Source: SIG603 sp963611165 (GTDB lineage Bacteria; Bacillota; Clostridia; Oscillospirales; Acutalibacteraceae). From it: a stretch of DNA of 64,000 nucleotides. The stretch is from NCBI GenBank assembly GCA_963611165.1, contig CAVDQG010000002.1:62001-126000 (forward strand). The letters are read 5' to 3'. The notes under the pieces were generated by a model that was not told the DNA's origin, made no database searches, and was given only the letters and a program-made list of their open reading frames with translations. Made by a program: the position numbers and the translations under genes. Positions 42,164 through 50,797 of this stretch are shown here, piece by piece; position 1 is the first letter of the stretch; every line of letters starts with the position of its first letter.

Positions 42164-44221
42164 TTATTTCTTAGCGTCTGCGATAACCTTCTGAGCTACA
42201 TTCTCGGGAGCCTGCTCGTATCTTACGAACGAGAAGGTGTAAGAGCCTCTGCCCTGAGTTACCTGACGGACATAGGTTGTGAAGTCGTGCATCTCAGCAA
42301 CAGGTACTTCAGCCTGAATTTCCTGCTTGCCGTCGCTTGTGACGTCCATACCAAGAACGCGTCCTCTTCTCTTTGTGACCTCACCCATGATGTCACCCAT
42401 ATTGTCGGACGGAACAATTGCCTTGAGTTCGCCGATTGGCTCGAGGATAACAGGATCTGCCTTTGGCATACCTGCTTTGTAAGCCTCTGCGGCTGCAAGC
42501 TTGAAGCTCATTTCCGAGGAATCAACGGGGTGATAAGATCCGTCATAAAGAACTGCACTGAGACCGACTACGGGATAACCTGCAAGCGGGCCCTTTTCTA
42601 CGCACTCCTGAAGTCCCTTTTCGACTGCCGGGAAAAATCCCTTAGGAACAGAACCGCCTACAACTCTCTCGCCGAAAACAAGTCCCTCAGCATCGCAAGG
42701 ACTGAACTCAATCCAAACATCGCCGAACTGACCGTGACCGCCCGTCTGCTTCTTGTATCTGCCCTGAACCTCAACCTTCTTGCGGATAGTCTCTCTGTAA
42801 GCTACCTTCGGCTTGGTGAGAGTTATCTCTGTGCCAAACTTAGACTTAAGCTTGGAAACGACAACATCGAGATGCTGTTCACCGAGACCAGAAAGAATCA
42901 TCTGATGAGTTTCGTTATTTGTTTCAAACTTGATTGTCGGATCTTCCTCGCAAAGTCTCAAAATTCCCTGAGCTATCTTCTCCTCATCGCCCTTGTCCTT
43001 CGGAACAATTGCCATGGAAAGTGTAGGTGTGGGATAATCGACTCCCTCGAGGGTAACCTTTCTTATAGGCGAGCAAAGTGTATCGCCTGTGTTTGTGCCG
43101 GAAAGCTTCGGAATTGCGCCTATGTCTCCCGCACCGATATATTTTACCTCAGTCTGCTTTTTGCCGACCATGGTTACGACCTTGTTAATTCTCTCAGCCG
43201 CACCCGTGCGCATATTGACAATCTGAGTATCCTGACCGATTTTACCGGAAATAACCTTGATGAATGAAAGCTTTCCGATGAACGGGTCTGCAATAGTCTT
43301 GAATACAACGGCAGCCGCCGCAGCGTCCTCGTTAACCTGTAATTCGACAGGATTTCCGTCAGGATCGACAGCAACCTCGCTAGCCTTGTCAGCCGCACTC
43401 GGTGCAAGCCATGCAAGACCGTCCATAAACTGCTCCATGCCTCTCATGAGCATAGCGTCACCGCAGAAAACAGGAATGATTGTTCCGTTCTTGACGCCCT
43501 TGCTTACGCCGACGATGACTTCCTCGGGAGTGAATTCCTCACCGCTGAAGTACTTCTCAAAGAGCTCGTCGTCCGTCTCTGCAACCGCCTCATAGATAGC
43601 TGTTCTAAGTCCCTCAAGTCTTGAGCCCATGTCAGGCATACTTACAAGCTGGGGCTTGCCCTGAGAATAATCGTAGCAACGATACTCGAGCATATTGATA
43701 TATTTATCGGCTTTGCCGTCCTCAAAGAACGGTACGACAACAGGACAAACCTGTGGGCCGAAGGTATTTTTCAGTTCCTCGAAAACTCCGTAGAAGTCGG
43801 AGCCCTCATCGCAAAGACCGTTAACAAAGATAATCTTTGCAAGGCCTCTCTTGTTTGCGGCTGCCATTGCCTTTTCGGCACCTACGGTTACGCCGCTCTT
43901 TCCTGCTATAACAACGAGCGCCGTGTCGGCAGCTCTCATAGTTTCGCAAAGTCCGCCCTCAAAATCAAAAAGTCCGGGTGCGTCAAGAAGATTGATTTTC
44001 TTATTCTTCCACTCAAACGGTGCTACCGCAGCGGAAACAGAGGTCTTTCTCTTGATTTCCTCAGGGTCGTTATCGAGGACTGTGTTTCCATCGGCTATCT
44101 TTCCTCGTCTGTCTGATGCGCCTGCGAGGTAGAGCATTGCTTCGGCAAGACTGGTCTTGCCGGATCCGCTGTGTCCTGAAATAGCCAGATTAATTATGTT
44201 TTTTGCCTGATACTGATTCAT
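42164..44221 (-). CDS. Elongation factor G-like GTPase (EF-G2 type)
   Basis: The 685-residue protein has the EF-G domain order: GTPase domain (P-loop GHSGSGKT at 16-23, DAPGLFDF), domain II, two ferredoxin-like domains and the RxxVPxAEMHDFTTYVRQVTQGRG end. The guanine-specificity motif NKxD reads NGLCD, so nucleotide selectivity may be altered. Such paralogues accompany the housekeeping EF-G (not seen here); functions reported in the family range from ribosome recycling to stress roles. GGAAGGAG precedes ATG. Confidence 0.88.
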   Translation of the reverse strand: MNQYQAKNIINLAISGHSGSGKTSLAEAMLYLAGASDRRGKIADGNTVLDNDPEEIKRKTSVSAAVAPFEWKNKKINLLDAPGLFDFEGGLCETMRAADTALVVIAGKSGVTVGAEKAMAAANKRGLAKIIFVNGLCDEGSDFYGVFEELKNTFGPQVCPVVVPFFEDGKADKYINMLEYRCYDYSQGKPQLVSMPDMGSRLEGLRTAIYEAVAETDDELFEKYFSGEEFTPEEVIVGVSKGVKNGTIIPVFCGDAMLMRGMEQFMDGLAWLAPSAADKASEVAVDPDGNPVELQVNEDAAAAAVVFKTIADPFIGKLSFIKVISGKIGQDTQIVNMRTGAAERINKVVTMVGKKQTEVKYIGAGDIGAIPKLSGTNTGDTLCSPIRKVTLEGVDYPTPTLSMAIVPKDKGDEEKIAQGILRLCEEDPTIKFETNNETHQMILSGLGEQHLDVVVSKLKSKFGTEITLTKPKVAYRETIRKKVEVQGRYKKQTGGHGQFGDVWIEFSPCDAEGLVFGERVVGGSVPKGFFPAVEKGLQECVEKGPLAGYPVVGLSAVLYDGSYHPVDSSEMSFKLAAAEAYKAGMPKADPVILEPIGELKAIVPSDNMGDIMGEVTKRRGRVLGMDVTSDGKQEIQAEVPVAEMHDFTTYVRQVTQGRGSYTFSFVRYEQAPENVAQKVIADAKK

Positions 44222-44462
44222 ATGAATCGCTCCTTCCGATGGACCGTCTCTCCTTAATATTAATGCGGCCCGTCACCTTATATTCTAAACAACGAAAAAT
44301 CCAATGCTTTTTCTTATTTAGCAATATAAGTATACGATAATTGTGGAACAATTTCAATAGAATAATAAAATTTTTACAGAATTTATTTCTGCTCTTTACT
44401 TTTTTTGTGAAAAATGCGAAATATATTTATTTTAACAATATCAAAATCAGACTTGGAAAGAT

Positions 44463-44921
44463 TTATTTTTGAACAACATTCGTATCGAGCATAAGGGTTA
44501 TGGGGCCGTTGTTGAAGACATCAACATCCATGTGTGCGCCAAATTCTCCTGTCTCGACTTTCTTTGCACAGCCGGACGCTTTTATCAAGCTTACAAAATA
44601 ATCGTAAAGCTCCTTAGCCGCATCTCCCTTGGCGGCATTGATGAACGAGGGGCGGTTGCCCTTGCGGCAATCTGCCGAAAGCGTAAAATTGGAAACTATC
44701 ATAATATCGCCGCCAATGTCATTCAGTGAAAGATTCAGTTTATCGTCAGCGTCGGAGAAAATTCTGAGGCCCGAAATTTTCTTTGCAAGATAATCTGCCT
44801 GCTCCTTTTGGTCGCCTTCCATAACTCCGAGAAAAACTACCAAACCTTCGCCTGTTTCTCTCTCGGTTTCGTGATCTATCGTGATGTGCGCCTTGTGCAC
44901 ACGCTGTACTACCGCTCTCAT
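44463..44921 (-). CDS. dtd: D-aminoacyl-tRNA deacylase
   Basis: The 152-residue protein matches DTD: MRAVVQRVHKAHITID, LRIFSDADDKLNLSL, the active-site segment SNFTLSAD (family form SQFTL) and the Gly-cisPro motif NGPITLMLDT. It removes D-amino acids mischarged on tRNA. The Gln-to-Asn change in SNFTL is conservative. It follows the usual spacing to a ribosome site (AAGGAAG) and forms a unit of its own. Confidence 0.94.
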   Translation of the reverse strand: MRAVVQRVHKAHITIDHETERETGEGLVVFLGVMEGDQKEQADYLAKKISGLRIFSDADDKLNLSLNDIGGDIMIVSNFTLSADCRKGNRPSFINAAKGDAAKELYDYFVSLIKASGCAKKVETGEFGAHMDVDVFNNGPITLMLDTNVVQK

Positions 44922-45122
44922 CTTAATTCTTCCTTTCGGTTAATTATATTTGTACCGACAGTTTAGCACAACTTTATGGACTTTTTCAATCTCGGCTTTA
45001 AAAGCACTCGGCTGTAATTCATTTCAATTCATTTACAAGGAAAGAAACTTGTGATAAAATTAAATTTATTACAGACTAAGATCACCTAATTAAAAATAAG
45101 CATTTTTCAAGGAGAAAGTTAA

Positions 45123-46811
45123 ATGCCATCAGGAAATACAGCCTTATGCGTAAACTGCATGAAACCGATAGACCTTACTATCGGCAAGGGCGAGATTTGC
45201 CCGCATTGCGGTTACAACAACAGAACACCTCAGATTGAGGGTGCGCTTCCTTATCGAAGTGCCCTCAAGCAAAGATATATTCTCGGCAGAGTCAGAGCAA
45301 AGAACTCGGAGGGCTTCACCTACACCGCACTCGATACGGGTTCGGGCAAGAGAGTGGACATCAGAGAATTTGCTCCAACAGAGATTTGCACCCGAAACAA
45401 CAAAAGAATATACCCCTATGACGGCTATGCCGACCTTTACAACGAGCTCCGACAGGAATTTTCCGAGGTAGCAAGAGGACTTGCAAAAATCCGCACATCA
45501 AGCGCCGTTTTCAGAATGATAGACGCTTTTCAGGATAACAACACCTCGTATCTCGTTTTTGAGCATCACCCAAGCGAGACGCTCAGGTCTTATATCAAGA
45601 GAAACGGGCCTCTCTCATGGAATCAGGCAAAGGAACTTTTTGTGCCTATGATGGGCTCACTCTCCGCCATGCACAGATCGGGACTTATGCACCTTGGCAT
45701 CTCGCCCGACACTTTGCGAGTTTGCGGTGACGGCAAAATGCGTCTTTCAGACTTCTGCATTCCGACAGTTCGCCAGACGGGCACCGATCTTGCCCCCGAT
45801 CTCGTTTCGGGCTGTGCGGCATACGAGCAGTATTCAACGCTTTTTGACTGTGCGGAAACAACAGATGTCTACGGCTTTGCGGCAAGCCTTTTGTTTGCGC
45901 TCTCAGGCACTCTTCCCAAAAGCGCACTCGAGAGAAACAAAGACCCCAAGCTTCTCATTGCAAAAGAAGTTCTGCACTCACTCCCCCAGAATGTCATCAA
46001 GGCTCTTGCGGCAGCATTACAGGTAAAGCAGGAGAACAGAACAGGCTCTTTCGAACGTTTCAGAATTGAGCTCACGGAAAGCTCCAGACAGCTCAGCAAC
46101 ATGAGCGAAACCAGTGCGATAAGAGATCTCCCCGGTTCTTATGACTACACACCGCAAAGAAGACGTGGCTTGCCAACTAAATTTTTCCTCATCTTCTCGT
46201 TCATTCTTTCGGCGGCGGTTTTTGCCCTTGCGGGCTACTGGCTTGTTACCGACTATGACATTGCGGGAAAAATAACAGGATATATCGACAAAATTGAAAC
46301 TGAAACAGAAAACAACACCGTCGAAACCGTAACCGTGCCCGATATGGTAGGCGACAGTTACACAGACTGGCTCACTCAGCTTCAGGATTCCACCGTATAT
46401 CAGTTCACACTCAATGTGACAAGCGAGGAATTCAGCGACGAATATGCCGAGGGAATCATCATGCACCAGACTCCCGCAGGCGAAGGAAGAGTAGAAAAGA
46501 ATGGTACCGTGGATATCGTGGTCAGCAAGGGTTCTACCACACGAACCTTGCCGGACATTCGAGGAATTAAATTCAGCGAAGCACTCACAACTCTTGAGGA
46601 CATGGGATTTGTGGTTGAGAAAACCGAGACCTATTCAAGCGGAGTAAATTCAGGCGTTTGCATTTGCTACGGCGGCGACTTCAACACCGGAGATTCTCTC
46701 GAATACGGCTCAACCGTTGAGGTTCTCGTTAGTATCGGCAGAGATCCGTCACTGCCCACTCCGTCGCCTACACCGGACAGCTACGACAGCTCTTCTTCTC
46801 AGGCAAATTAA
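45123..46811 (+). CDS. Zinc-ribbon pseudokinase with transmembrane span and PASTA domains
   Basis: The 562-residue protein begins with a zinc ribbon (Cys9, Cys12, Cys26, Cys29), then a kinase-like domain (residues 50-340), one span (about 355-380), two extracellular PASTA repeats (about 395-460 and 462-530) and a Ser/Pro/Thr tail. The kinase fold is recognisable but key residues are lost: the ATP-lysine position reads VDIREF, the HRD loop reads HLGISPDT (no catalytic Asp) and DFG reads DFC. PASTA domains bind peptidoglycan fragments or lipid II. It likely senses wall status and signals by binding, not by phosphorylation. AAGGAG precedes ATG. Confidence 0.85.
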   Translation: MPSGNTALCVNCMKPIDLTIGKGEICPHCGYNNRTPQIEGALPYRSALKQRYILGRVRAKNSEGFTYTALDTGSGKRVDIREFAPTEICTRNNKRIYPYDGYADLYNELRQEFSEVARGLAKIRTSSAVFRMIDAFQDNNTSYLVFEHHPSETLRSYIKRNGPLSWNQAKELFVPMMGSLSAMHRSGLMHLGISPDTLRVCGDGKMRLSDFCIPTVRQTGTDLAPDLVSGCAAYEQYSTLFDCAETTDVYGFAASLLFALSGTLPKSALERNKDPKLLIAKEVLHSLPQNVIKALAAALQVKQENRTGSFERFRIELTESSRQLSNMSETSAIRDLPGSYDYTPQRRRGLPTKFFLIFSFILSAAVFALAGYWLVTDYDIAGKITGYIDKIETETENNTVETVTVPDMVGDSYTDWLTQLQDSTVYQFTLNVTSEEFSDEYAEGIIMHQTPAGEGRVEKNGTVDIVVSKGSTTRTLPDIRGIKFSEALTTLEDMGFVVEKTETYSSGVNSGVCICYGGDFNTGDSLEYGSTVEVLVSIGRDPSLPTPSPTPDSYDSSSSQAN

Positions 46812-46863
46812 TTCGGCGTTTTTACTGAATTACATCTTTGAAATTTGAATATTTAACACAAGA

Positions 46864-46899
46864 AAAAAGTCATTCTTCACAAACAAAGAATGACTTTTT
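46864..46899. terminator. Bidirectional terminator after the pseudokinase gene
   Basis: AAAAAGTCATTCTT and AAGAATGACTTTTT form a perfect 14-bp stem around an 8-base loop, between converging genes. Confidence 0.9.
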
Positions 46900-46923
46900 G
46901 TTAATATTTAACCGAAAAATCAA

Positions 46924-47319
46924 TCAGAGAATTTGATCAATCTCAACTCTCTCCTTATTTGGCCCCTCGATAATAAAAAATCTTATTCCCTTAGACCAGA
47001 ACGGCAATGCTTCGATTTCGTTGCTTACAATCTTATATCCCTTTTCAAGGGCAAGCCCATAAGCCGCTTCAATATCGTTGCAATTAATCGCAATGTGGTT
47101 GATTGCTCCTGCGTCCTTAACGGTGTTCTCCTCATCGTAGCACTCAAGGGTGAGATTGCCGAATCTCAAAAAGCACACGTGGTTCGGCTTTTCTCCGAAC
47201 TCAGCCGAATGAACGTTTTCAAAGCCGAGCTCCTCATAAAATTTAACTGTACCGTCAAGGTCTTCTGTCGGTATTCCGATATGCTGAATTCCGTCACAAA
47301 AATCACACAGCTTACTCAT
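46924..47319 (-). CDS. VOC (glyoxalase/dioxygenase-like) family protein
   Basis: The 131-residue protein has the two beta-alpha-beta-beta-beta modules of the VOC fold: GIQHIGIPTEDLDGTVKFYEELGF with metal-ligand His, and AINHIAINCNDIEAAYGLALEKGYKI, ending in FFIEGPNKERVEIDQIL with a metal-ligand Glu. Substrate unknown (glyoxalase I or epimerase-like). ATG at 47319 is used: GGAGGA lies upstream, while the TTG of the longer frame overlaps that site. It follows the flavin reductase gene by about 40 bases and may be co-transcribed. Confidence 0.85.
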   Translation of the reverse strand: MSKLCDFCDGIQHIGIPTEDLDGTVKFYEELGFENVHSAEFGEKPNHVCFLRFGNLTLECYDEENTVKDAGAINHIAINCNDIEAAYGLALEKGYKIVSNEIEALPFWSKGIRFFIIEGPNKERVEIDQIL

Positions 47320-47358
47320 AATTTTCCTCCGCAAAAAGTTTCTTTTATATTTTTATAT

Positions 47359-47910
47359 TTATCTAAGCTTAAGTCCGTCCGAAAACGCTTTTCCGACAAC
47401 CTCGCCAAGCTTCATATAGGTGTTGTTCACGGGATCAAAGCAAATCGGCTTGAGCTTCTTCGGGTCTATCTTTCCGTCAGTCAAAACGCTTTCGTCAGCC
47501 GTGACATTCACTATCTCGCCGATTAAAATACCGTTCTCGAAGCTTCTTAATTTGCACTCAAGTGCCATGGGAAGCTCGTCAATCAGCGGAGCATTCACTT
47601 TTTCGCTTTTTGTAGCGTGAAAACCCGCTTTCTCGAATTTATTCGGAACTTTTCTTGCCGACTCCACTCCGACATAATCGCATGCGGTGACAAACTCCTC
47701 GGTAGCCATACTTACCGTAAACGCACCCGTCTTTTCGATGTTATCCGTTGTCTTGTGGCTTGCCATGCTTATGGAAATTTCGTCAAAATCCGTGACTATT
47801 CCCCATGCGGCATTCATGGCGTCGGGCACGCCGTTCTCGTCATATGTTGCGACAATTAGCACAGGCATCGGGTACATAAAGGGCTTTGAACCAAAATCAA
47901 TTCTGCTCAT
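47359..47910 (-). CDS. Flavin reductase-like FMN-binding protein
   Basis: The 183-residue protein matches the DIM6/NTAB flavin reductase family: PMPVLIVATYDENGVPDAMNAAWGIV, then ISMASHKTTDNIEKTGAFTVSMATE and FEKAGFHATKSEKVNAPLIDE. It should bind FMN and act as a flavin or NAD(P)H-dependent reductase. AAAGGAA precedes the ATG. Confidence 0.9.
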   Translation of the reverse strand: MSRIDFGSKPFMYPMPVLIVATYDENGVPDAMNAAWGIVTDFDEISISMASHKTTDNIEKTGAFTVSMATEEFVTACDYVGVESARKVPNKFEKAGFHATKSEKVNAPLIDELPMALECKLRSFENGILIGEIVNVTADESVLTDGKIDPKKLKPICFDPVNNTYMKLGEVVGKAFSDGLKLR

Positions 47911-48025
47911 AATTTTATTCCTTTCTCGATAGCTTTGTTAAGCCTATTTAAACACACATTCATTAAAAAGTAAATCAGTATTGCGGTTTGAATTTTGAGC
48001 CGCACGAAAAATCAAGGAGAACAAA

Positions 48026-48196
48026 ATGAACACGAAAAATTCTTTAAACAATCCCGTAGACAATATGCCCGCTTGGTATATCGATGAGGTCATCGAAATT
48101 TTAAATGAAATGAAAAGAGACTACTTAGAAGATTATTTGATTTGCGATGTCACAAGTGACAGTAACGATGGTGACGCAGACGCTGATAAGCTCTGA
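48026..48196 (+). CDS. Small acidic protein of unknown function (56 residues)
   Basis: ATG at 48026 has an excellent AAGGAG site. The product has an amphipathic middle (PAWYIDEVIEILNEMKRDYLEDYLI) and an acidic end (SDSNDGDADAD). It is followed by a strong terminator, so it is a complete small transcription unit between two converging or diverging operons. I do not recognise it. No convincing promoter was found in 47911-48000. Confidence 0.6.
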   Translation: MNTKNSLNNPVDNMPAWYIDEVIEILNEMKRDYLEDYLICDVTSDSNDGDADADKL

Positions 48197-48223
48197 TTTA
48201 TTAACAAAGCTGTCAAAAATGTT

Positions 48224-48254
48224 AAAAACGGGTGCCGTTAAAGCACCCGTTTTT
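48224..48254. terminator. Bidirectional terminator at 48.2 kb
   Basis: AAAAACGGGTGC and GCACCCGTTTTT form a perfect 12-bp stem around a 7-base loop; it serves the 56-residue gene and the converging partner-switch operon. Confidence 0.9.
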
Positions 48255-48267
48255 CTCTTATTAACTC

Positions 48268-49797
48268 TTATTTATCAGTTACACCCTTAAAATTCAAACC
48301 AAGCATGGTAATATCGTCAAACTGTTCTCTGCCGCCGACAAAGCTGTCCACATCCTTGCGGATAAGCGGCAAAAGCTCTTCGATTGTTGCCTTTCGGTTG
48401 TCCGTGAGTGCCTTTTGAAGTCGGTCTTTGCCGTACTGCTCGTCATCAGAGTTGACAGCTTCGCTGATTCCGTCAGTATAAAGGAAGATTCTGTCGCCCT
48501 TTTCAAGCTTCAGCTTTCCCGATTTATACTTCATGCCCTCCATACCGGCAAGAACAAAGCCCGGTCTTGTGGGATAAAGCTCCCACTTTTCCTCGGCGGC
48601 ACGGTAAATGAACGGCTTCTCATGACCTGCATTTACAAATTCAAGCTCGCCCGTAGTGAGGTCGAGTATTCCCTCAAAAGCCGTGATGAAAAGTCCGCTT
48701 GTGTTAGCCTCGCACAAAAGGTCATTTACCTTTGTGAAGACCTCACCGAGAGAATCTCCAAAGCCGGAATAATCCTTAATGAGCGTCTTTCCGATAACCA
48801 TGAAAAGAGCCGCAGGAACGCCCTTGCCCGAAACATCACCGACAACAAAGCCGAGGTGATTGTCATCCAGCATAAAGAAGTCGTAGAAATCTCCGCCGAC
48901 CTCCTTTGCGGGGTTCATAGTTGCGTAAATATCAAATTCCTCACGCTCGGGGAACGGCGGAAAAATGCATGGCAAGATGCTCTGCTGAATTTCCGAAGCG
49001 ATTCGAAGTTCGGAGTCGATTCTCTCTTTCTCTTTCGTCTCGTTTCGAAGGCTTATCATGGATTTCTGAACGTCGTGCGCCATTTCCTCAAGCGAATCGG
49101 CAAGATTTCTCATCTCATCGTGAGTTTTTACATCGGCGTTTATCAGCGTCAGTTCCTCGGGGCTTTCTTTCTCACGGCAGCTCTTGACAAATGCTTCAGC
49201 CGAATTATTCAGTGCATTTATCGGCTTCACAACTCTCTTTCTTATCCACAGAAGAAGGTTGATATAGAAAACAAAAGCGTTGATACCCGCGCCCAAAAGA
49301 ATCGGCCTGCCGTAATACTTAAGCGTGGCTCTCATATCGCTGACATTGAGCTCAACAACAAGGTAACAAATCTCCTTGTGTTCACTGTTTCTCACCGATA
49401 CAGCACAGCTGTAGACATGTGTATTATCGTAGTAATCGAAATAATAGTCGTAGCCCTCTTCATCGGGCGCCCCCGGCAAAAGCTCCTCAAGAAAAATACC
49501 GTGTATTTCCTGAGTCTCGTCAATTTCCTTGAACAATGCCTTTACCTTGGGATAATCCTGAAGGTCGTTACCCTCTTCAAGATACTCCTCGAGGTCGTCG
49601 CCGTCGATATGCTGCATTGCAAGATTTATGACTCCTCTTTGATATGACTCATACTGAGCATACATATTCTTGTAATAGGGAACATAACCGATACAGCCCA
49701 TACCGATACTTATGCACAGTGTGAAGATAATTCCGGCAATACTCAGGTCTCTGCCGAGACGGCCTCGGTGCTTACCTTTTTTCACCCGCTTAGTCAT
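48268..49797 (-). CDS. RsbU-like membrane serine phosphatase (PP2C/SpoIIE) with HAMP domain
   Basis: The 509-residue protein has a span at 20-40, an extracellular sensor of about 125 residues, a second span near 170-188, a HAMP-like linker (KRVVKPINALNNSAEAF), a coiled segment and a SpoIIE/PP2C domain (residues 260-505) with metal sites in EVGGDFYDF, VVGDVSGKG and FDDITMLGL. It would dephosphorylate the STAS protein of the same operon after an outside signal. Its start overlaps the previous gene by 8 bases. It is the last gene of the operon. Confidence 0.92.
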   Translation of the reverse strand: MTKRVKKGKHRGRLGRDLSIAGIIFTLCISIGMGCIGYVPYYKNMYAQYESYQRGVINLAMQHIDGDDLEEYLEEGNDLQDYPKVKALFKEIDETQEIHGIFLEELLPGAPDEEGYDYYFDYYDNTHVYSCAVSVRNSEHKEICYLVVELNVSDMRATLKYYGRPILLGAGINAFVFYINLLLWIRKRVVKPINALNNSAEAFVKSCREKESPEELTLINADVKTHDEMRNLADSLEEMAHDVQKSMISLRNETKEKERIDSELRIASEIQQSILPCIFPPFPEREEFDIYATMNPAKEVGGDFYDFFMLDDNHLGFVVGDVSGKGVPAALFMVIGKTLIKDYSGFGDSLGEVFTKVNDLLCEANTSGLFITAFEGILDLTTGELEFVNAGHEKPFIYRAAEEKWELYPTRPGFVLAGMEGMKYKSGKLKLEKGDRIFLYTDGISEAVNSDDEQYGKDRLQKALTDNRKATIEELLPLIRKDVDSFVGGREQFDDITMLGLNFKGVTDK

Positions 49798-50365
49798 TAT
49801 AGAAATCCTTCTTAATAATGAGCTCTACCTGATTGTCCCTTGTGCTTAGCAGAATATCGTCGGAAAGCTTTGCGATAATCGACTTGGAGAGGAAATCAAG
49901 CTCCTCGTTGTTTCCTACCTCGGAAAGCACACGCTTATAACTTGTGAGCGACCAGTTCACCGTTCCCAGCCCCTTGAAGCTTGCTCTCATCATCGGGCAC
50001 TCAGGCTTCATTCTTGCCGCCTTGCCTGCCATAACGTTAATGATGAACTCGTAAATATCTCCGACAAGACTCTTGCTTATGCTGTTTATCTCGCTTATGC
50101 TCTTGAGCTCTTTTCTGATATCGTCCTCGAGAAGCAAATTAAGCTGCATGTGGAGATCACAGCTGTTAAGTCCCGATTCAATCCAGAACTGACCCTCATA
50201 CTCGACTCTCGAAACCTGAATCATTCCGATAAGCTCCTCGGAAAGAAGTCTTAGCTGAAGCGTCTGCTTGTTTGTGAAACCGCAGTAACGGGCGGTTTTT
50301 TCAATTTCGTCCAATACATCCTCTATACCGTTTTCGTTATAGAAGTAGCATACATTACTTTTCAT
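49790..50365 (-). CDS. Unknown cytoplasmic protein of the partner-switch operon, degenerate HATPase-like
   Basis: The 191-residue protein has no clear motif, but QLRLLSEELIGMIQVSR recalls the N-box helix of GHKL ATPases (the Asn position reads Gly) and is followed by alternating strands (QFWIESGLNSCDLHMQLNLL) as in that fold. A typical glycine-rich ATP lid is not visible. It may be an inactive paralogue of its RsbW-like neighbour that binds partners without ATP. It lies 15 bases after that gene and overlaps the phosphatase gene by 8 bases. Confidence 0.6.
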   Translation of the reverse strand: MKSNVCYFYNENGIEDVLDEIEKTARYCGFTNKQTLQLRLLSEELIGMIQVSRVEYEGQFWIESGLNSCDLHMQLNLLLEDDIRKELKSISEINSISKSLVGDIYEFIINVMAGKAARMKPECPMMRASFKGLGTVNWSLTSYKRVLSEVGNNEELDFLSKSIIAKLSDDILLSTRDNQVELIIKKDFYND

Positions 50366-50380
50366 ATAAATTCCTCATCC

Positions 50381-50797
50381 TCAAAAACTCTTCTGCCAGG
50401 TTTTTTCCAGCGTCAAAATATTCATGCCGTCCTCGTATGAGTAGGATACGACATCCATAAGCTTCTTCACCATGAAAATGCCGAGTCCGCCCACTTCTCT
50501 ATCCTCGGAAGAAAGCGTGATATCGGGGTCTGTGTTCTGAAGCGGATCGAAGCGAACGCCCTTGTCCTTGAAGATAAGCACAAGCTTGACGGGACCGTCC
50601 GAATCGATTTGTATTTCTATATCACCCTTTTTATCGGTGTAAGCGTACGAAACAATATTGTGGAAAACCTCGTCAATAGCAATATTCACCTGCATCTGCG
50701 TTTTCATCGGACAGTCGTTTTCCTCAAGAAAGTTATCGACAAATTCCGTAACAAGATCGAGATTCTCTGATTTTGCGTCTACTGTTAAAGCTTTAAT
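50381..50797 (-). CDS. RsbW-like anti-sigma/serine kinase (HATPase), possible AUU start
   Basis: The GHKL ATPase fold is clear: N-box NIAIDEVFHNIVSYAY, G1 DKGVRFDPL and G2 GGLGIFMVKKLMD. Such proteins phosphorylate STAS partners and bind a sigma factor or other target. Homologues start just before (M)KALTV. No ATG or good GTG/TTG fits; ATT at 50797 lies eight bases after GGAGG and its last base begins the upstream TAA stop (ATTAA), a tight coupling geometry. GTG at 50806 is the alternative, but it directly abuts the ribosome site. With ATT the protein has 138 residues. Confidence 0.85.
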   Translation of the reverse strand: MKALTVDAKSENLDLVTEFVDNFLEENDCPMKTQMQVNIAIDEVFHNIVSYAYTDKKGDIEIQIDSDGPVKLVLIFKDKGVRFDPLQNTDPDITLSSEDREVGGLGIFMVKKLMDVVSYSYEDGMNILTLEKTWQKSF

